A stretch of 41,797 bases of DNA from an uncultured Ruminococcus sp. (GTDB lineage Bacteria; Bacillota; Clostridia; RUG12999): NCBI GenBank assembly GCA_902784805.1, contig CACZWD010000009.1:1-41797 (forward strand), in the 5' to 3' direction. Under the pieces are notes generated by a model. It was not told where the DNA came from. It did not search any database and saw nothing but the letters and a program-made list of their open reading frames with translations. The translations under genes and the position numbers were made by a program. Positions 9,097-16,812 of the stretch are shown here, piece by piece; positions within the stretch are counted from its first letter, which is position 1, and each line of letters opens with the position of its first letter.

Positions 9097-9294
9097 AAAC
9101 AAAATATGACAGCACGACAGAATCTGGAGAAGCTAAGGCTTCAGAAAGGTCTTCCCGATCCCAAAAGGATAGATGAGGTACTTAATCTTGTGGGTCTGGA
9201 GAATACCGGGAAAAAATCCGTTAAAGATTTTTCACTTGGTATGAAACAGCGTCTTGGTATAGCAGGGGCTATGCTTACAAAGCCTGAGCTTACG
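9097..9294 (+). pseudogene. Fragment of an ABC-transporter ATPase
   Basis: Middle part of the chimeric frame, about 65 residues. It begins with NMTARQNLEKLRLQKG, the helical region after the Q-loop in bacitracin- and lantibiotic-type ATPases. It then shows a typical GLENTGKK segment, the signature motif variant FSLGMKQRLGIA, and ends at MLTKPEL, just before where Walker B would be. Walker A, Walker B and the H-loop are missing, so the fragment is not an ATPase. It is joined in frame at both ends to unrelated proteins. The left junction lies between about 9091 and 9106, the right one at about 9292-9298. Confidence 0.8.
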
Positions 9295-9510
9295 CCGTCA
9301 ATGTCAAGACGTGGGAACCCATATGACAACGCTTTAGCTGAAAATTTTTTCTCTATCCTAAAAACAGAGTGTATTTACAGAACGAAGATCAAAACATTTG
9401 CCGATGCAAGACGGCTCATTGATGATTACATCTACTTTTATAATCACCAGCGCATTCAACTCAAAACAAAACTGACTCCGCTTGAATTGCGAAGCCAGTT
9501 CATTACTTGA
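9295..9510 (+). pseudogene. C-terminal fragment of an IS3-family transposase (OrfB)
   Basis: Last part of the chimeric frame. SMSRRGNPYDNALAENFF is the conserved block around the final Glu of the DDE triad in IS3-family integrases; it continues with a KTECIYR-like segment and the typical end YNHQRIQLKTKLTPLE before the stop. The rest of the catalytic core (both Asp residues) and OrfA are absent. About 50 bases further on, GGTGCGGTTCAC (9554-9565) could be the remaining right end of the insertion sequence, but I cannot confirm that. The thiamine operon ends only 90 bases away, on the opposite strand. Confidence 0.85.
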
Positions 9511-9600
9511 TTTAATTTTCCGTAGGGGCTTTTTTGTGTTGTACGCACAATGTGGTGCGGTTCACTTGTGTATCGGGAGCTGTTTGTATCTAATGATAAA

Positions 9601-10914
9601 TTATTTCTCTGTGCAGAACTCTACTGTTTTGCCTTCAAGTATAAGATTGGTTGTACGTACTGCACACATCTTGCCGCACATTGAGCAGGTGTGTCTGTCA
9701 GCAGGGGGAGTGCTTTCAAAATATTCACGTGCCTTTTCGGGGTCAAAAGCTATTTTGAACATCTCGTCCCAATCTACCTTGTGTCTTGCTTCTGCCATCG
9801 CATTATCCTTGTCACGGGCATGGGGAACACCCTTTGCGATATCTGCTGCATGGGCAGCTATCTTGGAAGCTATGATACCCTCTTTAACATCATTTACATC
9901 AGGCAGACGCAGATGCTCAGCAGGTGTGACATAGCAAAGGAAATCTGCACCGCTGGATGCTGCGATAGCACCGCCGATAGCTGTTGTGATGTGGTCATAT
10001 CCGGGGAAGATATCAGTAACTACAGGGCCAAGCACATAGAAAGGTGCGTTGTGGCATATACGCTTCTGGAGAGTCATGTTTGCAGCGATTTCGTTCATTG
10101 CCATGTGACCGGGTCCCTCGACCATTACCTGTACATCCTTTTCCCATGCACGCAGGGTCAGCGCACCAAGCTCAATAAGCTCTGATATCTGGCCTGAGTC
10201 GGTAGCATCATCTATACAACCGGGACGAAGTGCATCACCGAGGCTTATGGTAACATCAAATTCACGGAGAATATCCAGTACCTCGTCATAATGCTCATAG
10301 AATGGGTTCTCATTTCCAGTCATCATCATCCACGCAAACAGAAGTGAGCCTCCGCGGGATACTATGTTCATCTTTCTGCCCTCACGGCGGAAAGCTTCAA
10401 CAGCGCGTTTGTTGATTCCTGCGTGTATTGTCATGAAGTCAACGCCTTCCTCTGCATGGGCACGAACTACCTTGAGAAAGTCTTCGGCAGTTATCTCCAG
10501 CAGATCCTTTTCAAGATAGCCGATAGCATCATACATGGGTACGGTACCGATCATAGCAGGTGACTTGGCAACAAGCTCGCGGCGGAAAGTGTTGGTCTTG
10601 CCGTAGTTGGAAAGATCCATTATAGCCTCTGCACCAAACTTGTGAGCCAGTTCAACCTTTTTCATCTCGTTATCATAGTTCTTGGCATCTCCTGATATAC
10701 CAAGGTTAACATTTATCTTGGTGCGCATTCTGCTGCCGACACCCTCGGGAGATATTGCTTTGTGGTTGATGTTGCAGGGGATAGCTACCTCACCCTTAGC
10801 AACAAGTGCGCGGAGCTCTTCGGGATCAATATACTCCTTCTCTGCGACTATCTTCATTTCAGGGGTGATTATGCCTTTCTTGGCAGCCTCCATCTGTGTT
10901 GCATATTCTCTCAT
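9601..10914 (-). CDS. thiC: Phosphomethylpyrimidine synthase ThiC
   Basis: Radical-SAM enzyme that rearranges aminoimidazole ribotide into HMP-phosphate, the pyrimidine half of thiamine. The 437 residues include the conserved blocks [30 protein letters not shown] and the C-terminal cluster motif CSMCGKMC, with the spacing found in clostridial ThiC rather than the CX2CX4C of E. coli. I chose the ATG at 10914, one base after the thiD stop and with AAGGA upstream; the frame can be extended 10 codons into thiD but without better support. It is the last gene of the operon, and no terminator hairpin is visible before the IS fragment. Confidence 0.95.
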   Translation of the reverse strand: MREYATQMEAAKKGIITPEMKIVAEKEYIDPEELRALVAKGEVAIPCNINHKAISPEGVGSRMRTKINVNLGISGDAKNYDNEMKKVELAHKFGAEAIMDLSNYGKTNTFRRELVAKSPAMIGTVPMYDAIGYLEKDLLEITAEDFLKVVRAHAEEGVDFMTIHAGINKRAVEAFRREGRKMNIVSRGGSLLFAWMMMTGNENPFYEHYDEVLDILREFDVTISLGDALRPGCIDDATDSGQISELIELGALTLRAWEKDVQVMVEGPGHMAMNEIAANMTLQKRICHNAPFYVLGPVVTDIFPGYDHITTAIGGAIAASSGADFLCYVTPAEHLRLPDVNDVKEGIIASKIAAHAADIAKGVPHARDKDNAMAEARHKVDWDEMFKIAFDPEKAREYFESTPPADRHTCSMCGKMCAVRTTNLILEGKTVEFCTEK

Positions 10915-10915
10915 T

Positions 10916-11725
10916 TCAAATTTTCCTTTCTGCTGTAAATTCATTGTTTATTGCGAATGCGTGATCCATAGGTCCGCTTCCTTTGCCAAGATCAAGCATA
11001 GCTCCGAGAGCGCCTGAGATATATCTCTTTGCCCTTTCAACTGCTTCATCAAGCTCATATCCTTTTGCCAGATTTGATGCGATCGCACTTGAAAGCGTGC
11101 AGCCGGTGCCATGGGTGTTTGGGTTATGGATCCGCTTGCCGTTGAACCATTTATTTACTTCCTTGCCGATGAGCAGGTCATTTGCATCATTCAGCTGATG
11201 TCCGCCTTTGAGAAGTACTGCACATCCGTATGATGCATAGATCTTCTCGGCGGCTTTCTCCATATCCTCTGCAGAGGTTATGGACATATCTGCAAGTACT
11301 TCGGCTTCGGGAATGTTAGGTGTTATCACCTTTGCCAGAGGGATCAGCCGTTCCTTCAGAGCCTGAACAGCGTCCTCGCTTATCAGCCTTGCACCGCTGG
11401 TCGCCACCATAACAGGGTCAAGGACTATGTTATTCGCCTTGTATTCTGTCAGCTTATCAGCTATGGTGGTTATAAGTGCTGCTGATGATACCATACCTAT
11501 TTTAACAGCGTCGGGGAAAATATCTTCAAAAATACGGTCAAGCTGCTGTGCCAGGAACTCCGGTGTAACTTCCATTATTCCTGAAACACCTGACGTATTC
11601 TGGGCAGTAAGTGCGGTGATGGCTGTCATGGCATATACCCTGTTTGCCGTCATCGTTTTTATATCTGCCTGTATCCCGGCGCCTCCGCTGGGATCGCTCC
11701 CAGCGATACTCAATGCTGTTCTCAT
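10916..11725 (-). CDS. thiD: HMP / HMP-phosphate kinase ThiD
   Basis: Phosphorylates hydroxymethylpyrimidine twice to HMP-PP, the substrate of ThiE. The 269 residues have the ribokinase-like fold with the N-terminal [18 protein letters not shown] signature, [10 protein letters not shown] in the middle and the anion-hole motif [10 protein letters not shown] with its catalytic region near the C-terminus. The start is set by GAAAGGAG before the ATG at 11725. A 75-base gap separates it from thiE upstream, and thiC follows directly. Confidence 0.95.
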   Translation of the reverse strand: MRTALSIAGSDPSGGAGIQADIKTMTANRVYAMTAITALTAQNTSGVSGIMEVTPEFLAQQLDRIFEDIFPDAVKIGMVSSAALITTIADKLTEYKANNIVLDPVMVATSGARLISEDAVQALKERLIPLAKVITPNIPEAEVLADMSITSAEDMEKAAEKIYASYGCAVLLKGGHQLNDANDLLIGKEVNKWFNGKRIHNPNTHGTGCTLSSAIASNLAKGYELDEAVERAKRYISGALGAMLDLGKGSGPMDHAFAINNEFTAERKI

Positions 11726-11759
11726 AAAATACTCCTTTCGAGATACATTGGTTTTATAT

Positions 11760-11793
11760 AGCGGCAGGCAGGTGGTGCCCCCAAGCTGCCGCT
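11760..11793 (-). other. Stem-loop between thiE and thiD
   Basis: Arms AGCGGCAG (11760-11767) and CTGCCGCT (11786-11793) form a GC-rich hairpin in the thiE-thiD gap. On the - strand it is followed by ATATAAAACC, not a T run, so it looks like an mRNA processing or stability element rather than a terminator. Confidence 0.4.
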
Positions 11794-11800
11794 GTTTTGA

Positions 11801-12433
11801 TTATCTGAAAACTTCCTGAGAGAGTTTTTTCAATTCTCTGCATTCAGTTTCAATATTCTCTGCAGCGAATATTGCTGATACAAGGGCAGCACCGTCTGCA
11901 CCGCAGCCTTTCAGTTCAGTCATATTCGACTTGCTTATTCCGCCTATAGCAGTTACAGGTATATCGACCGAATCTGCTATCTCGCGCAGCTGTTCATTGG
12001 TTATGCGTATAGCGTTTTTCTTTGTGGGGGAGGGAAAAACCGCTCCGACACCCAGATAGTCTGCGCCTGCTGCCTGTGCGGCTTTTGCCTGTTCTACGGT
12101 TTTTGCAGTCGCTCCTATGATGAAACCGCTGCCGGCTTTTGATCTTATCTCCGCAACAGGTGCATCCTCAATACCAACATGTACACCGTCCGCGCCTGCA
12201 GCTATGGCAGCTTTGTAGTTATCGTTTATTATCAGCGGTACACCGTATCTGCTGCATATATTTTTGACTTTCTTTGCTTCCTCTATGAGGCTGACTTCAT
12301 CAAGTCCCTTTTCGCGCAGCTGAAGTATTGTCGCGCCGCCTTTAAGGGCTGCCTCTATCGCTTCATAAAAGTCACGCTGACCGATCGCACCACGGTCTGT
12401 TATGGCATACAGCGTAACATCTACATTAACCAT
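11801..12433 (-). CDS. thiE: Thiamine-phosphate synthase ThiE
   Basis: Joins HMP-PP with the thiazole phosphate carboxylate to give thiamine phosphate. The 210-residue TIM barrel shows the family motifs QLREK (pyrophosphate side), NDNYKAAI, GADGVHVG, IGATAKT, GVGAVFPSPTK and AIGGIS. The fifth motif, with the Thr/Ser-rich loop, separates it from the neighbouring TenI. Its start overlaps the tenI stop by 8 bases, so translation is probably coupled. Confidence 0.94.
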   Translation of the reverse strand: MVNVDVTLYAITDRGAIGQRDFYEAIEAALKGGATILQLREKGLDEVSLIEEAKKVKNICSRYGVPLIINDNYKAAIAAGADGVHVGIEDAPVAEIRSKAGSGFIIGATAKTVEQAKAAQAAGADYLGVGAVFPSPTKKNAIRITNEQLREIADSVDIPVTAIGGISKSNMTELKGCGADGAALVSAIFAAENIETECRELKKLSQEVFR

Positions 12434-13031
12434 TCATTACACCTCTTAATCTATCCATAAATTCGGACACATCTTCCGCCTGCATGAAACTGCTCATAAG
12501 GCAGATGCCGTCTGCACCTGCTTTTATGCATTCAGCAGCATTGTCCGCTGATATACCGCCTATTGCGTAAACGGGCAGTTTAACAGTATTGCAGATCTCT
12601 TTAAGAAAATCCGTTCCTCGTCCTGCCAGACCCTTTTTGCATTCGGTTTCAAAAATGTGTCCTGCAATGATGTATCCGGCGCCCAGCGCTTGTGCTTCAA
12701 TAGCGTCTTCAACGGAGTGGCATGAGGTGCCGATTGCATCGAACTGTGCTTTGTCATCTGCTGACATATCCCGCAGTATGTGCAGAGGAAGATGAACTCT
12801 TTTTATACCAAGTTCTGACGCAGTTTCCCAAAAGCTGTTCACAGCAAGGGGAACACCGTATCCTTTGCATATTTCAGCCGAGATCTCAGCAAGCTCGGAA
12901 TATTCCTTCTCGGACATATCCTTTTCACGAAGTATCACCATATCGGGTCGAGCTGCTGCGATTTTTTTCAGCTGTTCGGGAAAACCTGCGTGACAAAGTT
13001 TCCTGTTTGTTATGCAGATGATCTTACACAT
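12426..13031 (-). CDS. tenI: Thiazole tautomerase TenI
   Basis: ThiE-like barrel of 201 residues that converts the initial thiazole product of ThiG into its aromatic tautomer. It carries the TenI hallmark GHIFETECKKGLAGRG, very close to the Bacillus sequence and including the His of the active site, and lacks the GxVFPTxTK loop of true ThiE. Its first codons overlap the thiH end by 8 bases. Having thiE and tenI side by side is common and explains two related barrels in one operon. Confidence 0.9.
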   Translation of the reverse strand: MCKIICITNRKLCHAGFPEQLKKIAAARPDMVILREKDMSEKEYSELAEISAEICKGYGVPLAVNSFWETASELGIKRVHLPLHILRDMSADDKAQFDAIGTSCHSVEDAIEAQALGAGYIIAGHIFETECKKGLAGRGTDFLKEICNTVKLPVYAIGGISADNAAECIKAGADGICLMSSFMQAEDVSEFMDRLRGVMNG

Positions 13032-14274
13032 ACAGATAATCGTTCAGCACAGGCTGCAAGCCCTCAGCGGACATATCCTTGTACATGGTATCAAAGCTTC
13101 TCGTATCTGCTATCTCGAACTGCTCATCGCCCTCGTTATCGTTTTCCTTACCGGTGTATTTGCTTTCATGGTCACCTATACCCGTGGAAACTCCTGCGGA
13201 TATCTTGGTGGCTGCGATCTTCACTATACCGTCACGGAAACTTTTGGTTTCACGGGAAGATACTGTTATACCTGCAAACGGCAGGAAAAGTCTGTAAGCA
13301 CACAGTACCTGACAAAGCTGTCTTTCACCAACATCCATGTGGTCTATCTTGTCATTATTTACTATCGGGCGAAGTCTCGGACATGAGAGGGATATCTCAG
13401 CATGAGGGTACTTCCTCTGCAGATAGTACATATGCAGTCCCGTAGCCAGTGCGTCCTTTCTGAAATCGGAAAGTCCCAGCAGCGCCGAGCCAGCAATACC
13501 ACGCATACCGCCCATAAGTGCTCTCTCCTGTGCTTCAAAACGGTAAGGCCATACGCGCTTGTGTCCTGCAAGGTGGAGAGTTTCGTACTTGACATTATCA
13601 TAAGTTTCCTGAAAAACGGTGACATAGTCCACTCCGCATTCGTGGAGATATTTGTAATCTTCCACGTTCACGGGATATATCTCAACGCCAACCATACGGA
13701 AATACTTCCGCGCCAGTTTGCAGGCTTCACCTATATACTTTACATCGCTCATGCTCTTGCTTTCGCCTGTGAGGATAAGTATCTCCTCCATGCCGCTGTC
13801 TGCAATTACTTTCATCTCATGCTCGATCTGTTCCATGTTCAGTTTCATACGGCGGATATGGTTGTAGCAATTGAATCCGCAGTATACGCAGTAATTCTCG
13901 CAGTAATTAGCGATGTACAGCGGTGTGAACAGGTAAACCGTGTTGCCGAAATGCTTTCTGGTCTCAACACGTGCACGCTCAGCCATTTGTTCAAGGAAAG
14001 GTTCTGCAGCAGGAGAAAGCAGTGCCTTGAATTCCTCAACGCCGATAGTCGTTTTCTGTAATGCGCGTGAAACATCAAGTGCTGTATATGCATTGTAGTC
14101 GTAGCTGTCGAACTGTGTCATTACCTTTTCGAGTATATCACTTTTTATCTGCTCCTGACCTTCCATATATTTCATGTGGTCGGTACGGCAGGAGGGATCA
14201 TTTTCAAGCTTGTGCTTGCGTTTTAATGCTTCTTCGGAAAGTCCCTCGGAATCAAACAGAAAATTATTTTCCAT
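13024..14274 (-). CDS. thiH: 2-iminoacetate synthase ThiH
   Basis: Radical-SAM tyrosine lyase of anaerobes that makes dehydroglycine for the thiazole. About 416 residues; the cluster motif CENYCVYC (C125, C129, C132 from the chosen start) is followed by GFNCYNHIRR and the BATS region of this family. Two starts are possible: GTG at 14283, which sits inside the G-rich Shine-Dalgarno stretch, and ATG at 14274, which has that stretch at correct spacing; I chose the latter. ThiH instead of the oxygen-dependent ThiO fits an anaerobic host. Confidence 0.95.
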   Translation of the reverse strand: MENNFLFDSEGLSEEALKRKHKLENDPSCRTDHMKYMEGQEQIKSDILEKVMTQFDSYDYNAYTALDVSRALQKTTIGVEEFKALLSPAAEPFLEQMAERARVETRKHFGNTVYLFTPLYIANYCENYCVYCGFNCYNHIRRMKLNMEQIEHEMKVIADSGMEEILILTGESKSMSDVKYIGEACKLARKYFRMVGVEIYPVNVEDYKYLHECGVDYVTVFQETYDNVKYETLHLAGHKRVWPYRFEAQERALMGGMRGIAGSALLGLSDFRKDALATGLHMYYLQRKYPHAEISLSCPRLRPIVNNDKIDHMDVGERQLCQVLCAYRLFLPFAGITVSSRETKSFRDGIVKIAATKISAGVSTGIGDHESKYTGKENDNEGDEQFEIADTRSFDTMYKDMSAEGLQPVLNDYLYV

Positions 14275-14287
14275 CGTATCCACCCCC

Positions 14288-15061
14288 TTAGTCTCTCAGG
14301 AATCCAGTAAGTGTATCGGAAGGCGATGCACCTCTTACAAGCACTCGTCCAAGACCCGAAAGGTAAGCCTGTCTTCCTGCTTCTATGGCTTTGCGGAATG
14401 CGTCAGCCATCATCGGCAGATCCCCGGCGGTTGCCAGCGCAGTGTTTGACATAACTGCAGCAGCACCCATCTCCATAGCCTCGCAAGCCTGTGAAGGTCT
14501 GCCAATGCCTGCATCAACGATTATAGGCAGGTCTATTTCATCTATCAGTATCTGTATGAAATCCTTTGTTGCAAGACCCTTGTTTGAACCGATTGGCGAA
14601 GCCAGCGGCATTACAGATGCCGCACCTGCGTTAACAAGGTCTCTCGCAGTGTTAAGGTCGGGATACATATAAGGCATTACTACAAAGCCTTCATTTGCAA
14701 GTATCTCAGTAGCTTTTACTGTCTCCGCATTGTCGGGCAGAAGATACTTGGTATCGCGCATGATCTCTATTTTAACGAAATTTCCGCAGCCAAGTTCTCT
14801 TGCAAGCCTTGCTATGCGGACAGCTTCTTCTGCATTTCTTGCACCCGAAGTGTTAGGCAGAAGAGTAACGCCTTCGGGGATATGGTCAAGTATGCTCTCC
14901 TGATCTTTAGTATTTGCACGCCTTACAGCAAGGGTTATGATCTCTGCACCGGCATTCTCAACAGCTGCTTTTATAAGCGAAAGAGAATACTTTCCTGAAC
15001 CGAGTATGAATCTCGAATTGAATTCGTGTCCGCCTATGACGAGTTTGTCATTGTTTATCAT
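14288..15061 (-). CDS. thiG: Thiazole synthase ThiG
   Basis: Condenses deoxyxylulose-5-phosphate, iminoacetate and ThiS-thiocarboxylate to the thiazole phosphate. The 257-residue barrel has ILGSGKYS near the N-terminus, [23 protein letters not shown], the Schiff-base lysine region [21 protein letters not shown] and VDAGIGRPS. It starts after GAAAGGA. It stands between thiF and thiH, the standard order in this operon type. Confidence 0.95.
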   Translation of the reverse strand: MINNDKLVIGGHEFNSRFILGSGKYSLSLIKAAVENAGAEIITLAVRRANTKDQESILDHIPEGVTLLPNTSGARNAEEAVRIARLARELGCGNFVKIEIMRDTKYLLPDNAETVKATEILANEGFVVMPYMYPDLNTARDLVNAGAASVMPLASPIGSNKGLATKDFIQILIDEIDLPIIVDAGIGRPSQACEAMEMGAAAVMSNTALATAGDLPMMADAFRKAIEAGRQAYLSGLGRVLVRGASPSDTLTGFLRD

Positions 15062-15080
15062 TTATATCGTCCTTTCGTTT

Positions 15081-15716
15081 TCAGGCTTCGTCCTTGCCTG
15101 ATATTATCCTTAGTACCGTTGTAGCCTGATGTGCCGCGCATACTGCAACTCTGGCTGATATAAGCCCCAGACCTTCGTTCACATCGCTCTTGCCGTCACC
15201 GCATAGCCAGAAATTCCGCGCTATCCTTTTGGTGACAATGCTGTTCGCACTTCCAAGTCCTGCCATTCCCGAGGCTGCCACCAGTTTTTTATCGGGGAAG
15301 TTTTCAAGCACCGAATTTACGAGCATAGCTTTCTGTTCGGCATTGTCGAAACATTCACAGACTATTGGAAAATCTGCCAGAAGCACAGGGATGTTTTCTT
15401 CGTCGAGCTTGACTGCCTGAGATGTTATATCACAATAGGGTGCTATTTTTAAGAGTGTATCTTTCAGTGCTTCTGCCTTGTACTGTCCAAGCTGTTCGGG
15501 AAAATACTGCTGACGGTTCAGGTTTGAGATATCTACCCTGTCAAAGTCTATCAGATGTATCCTGCCGAGCCCTGCACGTGCGAGGCTTATTGCAACATTA
15601 GAGCCAAGTCCGCCCAGACCGCAGATCACTACTGCCGTTTCCGAAAATAGTTTTTGCAGTTCTTTTCCGTGACGTTCTTCAAGTGCGGCATACATTTCTT
15701 CTTTTGATGGGATCAT
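15081..15716 (-). CDS. thiF: ThiS adenylyltransferase ThiF (short form)
   Basis: Activates the C-terminal glycine of ThiS with ATP. The 211 residues include the nucleotide motif GLGGLGSNVA (about 33-42), DFDRVDISNLNRQ, and the region of adenylation. The two CXXC zinc pairs of E. coli ThiF are absent and the protein ends soon after the domain core; this short form is usual in Clostridia. The ATG directly touches the thiS stop codon, which suggests translational coupling between enzyme and carrier. Confidence 0.9.
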   Translation of the reverse strand: MIPSKEEMYAALEERHGKELQKLFSETAVVICGLGGLGSNVAISLARAGLGRIHLIDFDRVDISNLNRQQYFPEQLGQYKAEALKDTLLKIAPYCDITSQAVKLDEENIPVLLADFPIVCECFDNAEQKAMLVNSVLENFPDKKLVAASGMAGLGSANSIVTKRIARNFWLCGDGKSDVNEGLGLISARVAVCAAHQATTVLRIISGKDEA

Positions 15717-15911
15717 CTAGCCGCCTCCAACAAAGCTGACTACCTCAACGCTGTCGCCATCCTTGAGTACAGTGCTTTCGTACTGTGATTTAGGAAGTAT
15801 ATCCAGATTCAGTTCTACTGCTACGCGCTTTGGATCGTAGCCGTTATCGTTCAGCATTTCGGTAACGGTCTTTCCCGCGAGTTCATGCTGTTCGCCGTTT
15901 AACTTTACCAT
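15717..15911 (-). CDS. thiS: Sulfur carrier protein ThiS
   Basis: Ubiquitin-like carrier of 64 residues ending in the diagnostic diglycine (SFVGGG). The C-terminal Gly is adenylated by ThiF and turned into a thiocarboxylate that gives the sulfur of the thiazole. It is the first gene of the operon, with a GGAGGG ribosome binding site 15 bases after the riboswitch terminator, so its translation depends on read-through of that terminator. Confidence 0.93.
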   Translation of the reverse strand: MVKLNGEQHELAGKTVTEMLNDNGYDPKRVAVELNLDILPKSQYESTVLKDGDSVEVVSFVGGG

Positions 15912-15927
15912 TTACATCCCTCCATAC

Positions 15928-15960
15928 AAAAAAGGGGACTGCACGCAAAAAACAGTCCCC
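15928..15960 (-). terminator. Riboswitch-controlled terminator of the thi operon
   Basis: On the - strand GGGGACTG (15960-15953) pairs with CAGTCCCC (15941-15934), followed by six T. It sits between the TPP aptamer and thiS, the normal place for the expression platform. TPP binding should favour it and stop transcription before thiS. Confidence 0.9.
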
Positions 15961-15977
15961 CGAATGATCGGTATCAT

Positions 15978-16062
15978 ATTCCCTACGTTGGCATTATCCA
16001 AATCAGGTTATGGGTCGATAACTCGGTCGCTATCCTCTCAGCCTGTATACAAGCTCCCCTTA
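15978..16062 (-). ncRNA. TPP riboswitch (THI box)
   Basis: Read on the - strand, the element holds the conserved parts in order: a P1 strand beginning AGGGGAGC, GGCTGAGAGGATAG, a variable stem, ACCCATAACCTGATTTGG, and AATGCCAACGTAGGGAA. The CTGAGAG and ACCTGATTTGG blocks bind the pyrimidine and the sandwiching turn, and TGCC-CGTAGGGAA closes the helix. Together with the terminator just downstream it makes a repressing switch for thiSFGH-tenI-thiEDC. Confidence 0.97.
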
Positions 16063-16081
16063 TTTTATTTCAACGATAGAT

Positions 16082-16110
16082 ATTATACCACTCTTCATGA
16101 TAAAAATCAA
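16082..16110 (-). promoter_or_regulatory. Promoter of the thiamine operon
   Basis: On the - strand TTGATT (16110-16105), 17 bases, then TATAAT (16087-16082). Transcription would begin about 15-20 bases before the riboswitch, which is the expected arrangement. Confidence 0.8.
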
Positions 16111-16347
16111 GTATTTATCGGGATTTTTCGGAAATTTTTTTGATGTTTCATGTAAAAAATCTTTGCTGTCCGCTGAAACGTACAGCCCGCACTTGAATTT
16201 GAAAGCGGTTTGTGGGATTTTTTTATGCCCGAAAATCTTTGGTGAGTTTGTCCTGATTTGACGAAATTTAACTCAATTTAATCGTATTTATCCTGCTAAA
16301 AGGATGTTTGCGATCCTTTACTTTTAATATGACGCCCTTCCATGCTG

Positions 16348-16384
16348 TATGCACCCCAAAAGTTAGACAGCTTTGGGGTGCATA
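16348..16384. repeat. 13-bp inverted repeat carrying an IS3-like end motif
   Basis: TATGCACCCCAAA (16348-16360) and TTTGGGGTGCATA (16372-16384) are perfect complements around AGTTAGACAGC. The string CCCCAAAAGTTAGACA resembles the terminal inverted repeats of IS3-family elements. Here the end appears folded back on itself, as expected when two ends meet after loss of the element between them. There is no T run, so it is not a good terminator. Confidence 0.5.
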
Positions 16385-16432
16385 TCATCGAAGTTGCGAT
16401 TTTTCCAAATAATTCTTAAATTTTTACACAGG

Positions 16433-16461
16433 TTGATTTTTGAGTAAAATTATGGTATAAT
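16433..16461 (+). promoter_or_regulatory. Promoter of the secreted-protein pair
   Basis: TTGATT (16433-16438), 17 bases, TATAAT (16456-16461). It leaves a leader of about 130 bases before the GTG at 16596. Confidence 0.8.
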
Positions 16462-16466
16462 ACAAT

Positions 16467-16587
16467 TGGTTATGAGTCATCTGTCAGTAAACTGAATAAT
16501 AGGCGCATTAATTGTTGAGTTAATGAGGCAGAGATGGGAAAGTTAAATAATAAATTCCAGTCTTTGCCCCTTTTTAACAAAGGGAGG
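16467..16587 (+). promoter_or_regulatory. Structured 5' leader with a hideable ribosome binding site
   Basis: The leader holds a CATTAA/TTAATG hairpin (16506-16525) and two mutually exclusive pairings of one strand. CTTTGCCCC (16562-16570) can pair back with GGGAAAG (16536-16542). Alternatively CCCTTT (16568-16573) can pair forward with AAAGGG (16579-16584), part of the Shine-Dalgarno sequence. The second fold would hide the ribosome binding site. It matches no riboswitch class I know, and the switch is inferred from base complementarity only. Confidence 0.4.
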
Positions 16588-16595
16588 ATATTTTA

Positions 16596-16811
16596 GTGAA
16601 AGGACTAAACAAAATAGTTTTATCTTTAATTCTTATTTGTATGTTGCCGTTGCATGTATTTGCAGAGGAGTCGCTGGTGAAAAATAGTATGAATGAAAGC
16701 GATGCTGAAGTGGCTGTTGAGGGAAAAAATACAAATAACATTGATAATTCTGACTTATATGTTGAGGTTAAACCATACGATTGTAATAACGAATTTAGAA
16801 AGGTGATGTGA
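16596..16811 (+). CDS. Small secreted protein, unknown
   Basis: 71 residues from a GTG start behind AAAGGGAGG. A classical signal peptide (Lys at 2 and 6, hydrophobic stretch about 7-20) ends in HVFA-EE, so a mature peptide of about 48 mostly acidic and Asn-rich residues should be exported. I recognise no family. Its stop codon is one base before the start of the next gene, so the two are co-expressed and may work together at the cell surface. Confidence 0.65.
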   Translation: MKGLNKIVLSLILICMLPLHVFAEESLVKNSMNESDAEVAVEGKNTNNIDNSDLYVEVKPYDCNNEFRKVM

Positions 16812-16812
16812 T

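Noticed and set aside
6412-9510. A single working helicase gene
   Set aside because: The helicase lacks its second lobe and its N-terminus, and the last 140 codons belong to an ABC ATPase and a transposase.
9691-10185. Long + strand frames opposite thiC and the other thi genes
   Set aside because: They lie wholly within strongly recognised - strand genes, have no ribosome binding sites and no recognisable motifs.
16348-16384. Terminator for the region after the thi promoter
   Set aside because: No T run follows on either strand and no gene ends near it.
16467-16587. A known riboswitch class such as cyclic di-GMP, SAM, glycine or cobalamin
   Set aside because: None of the conserved core strings of these classes is present; only complementarity supports a switch.
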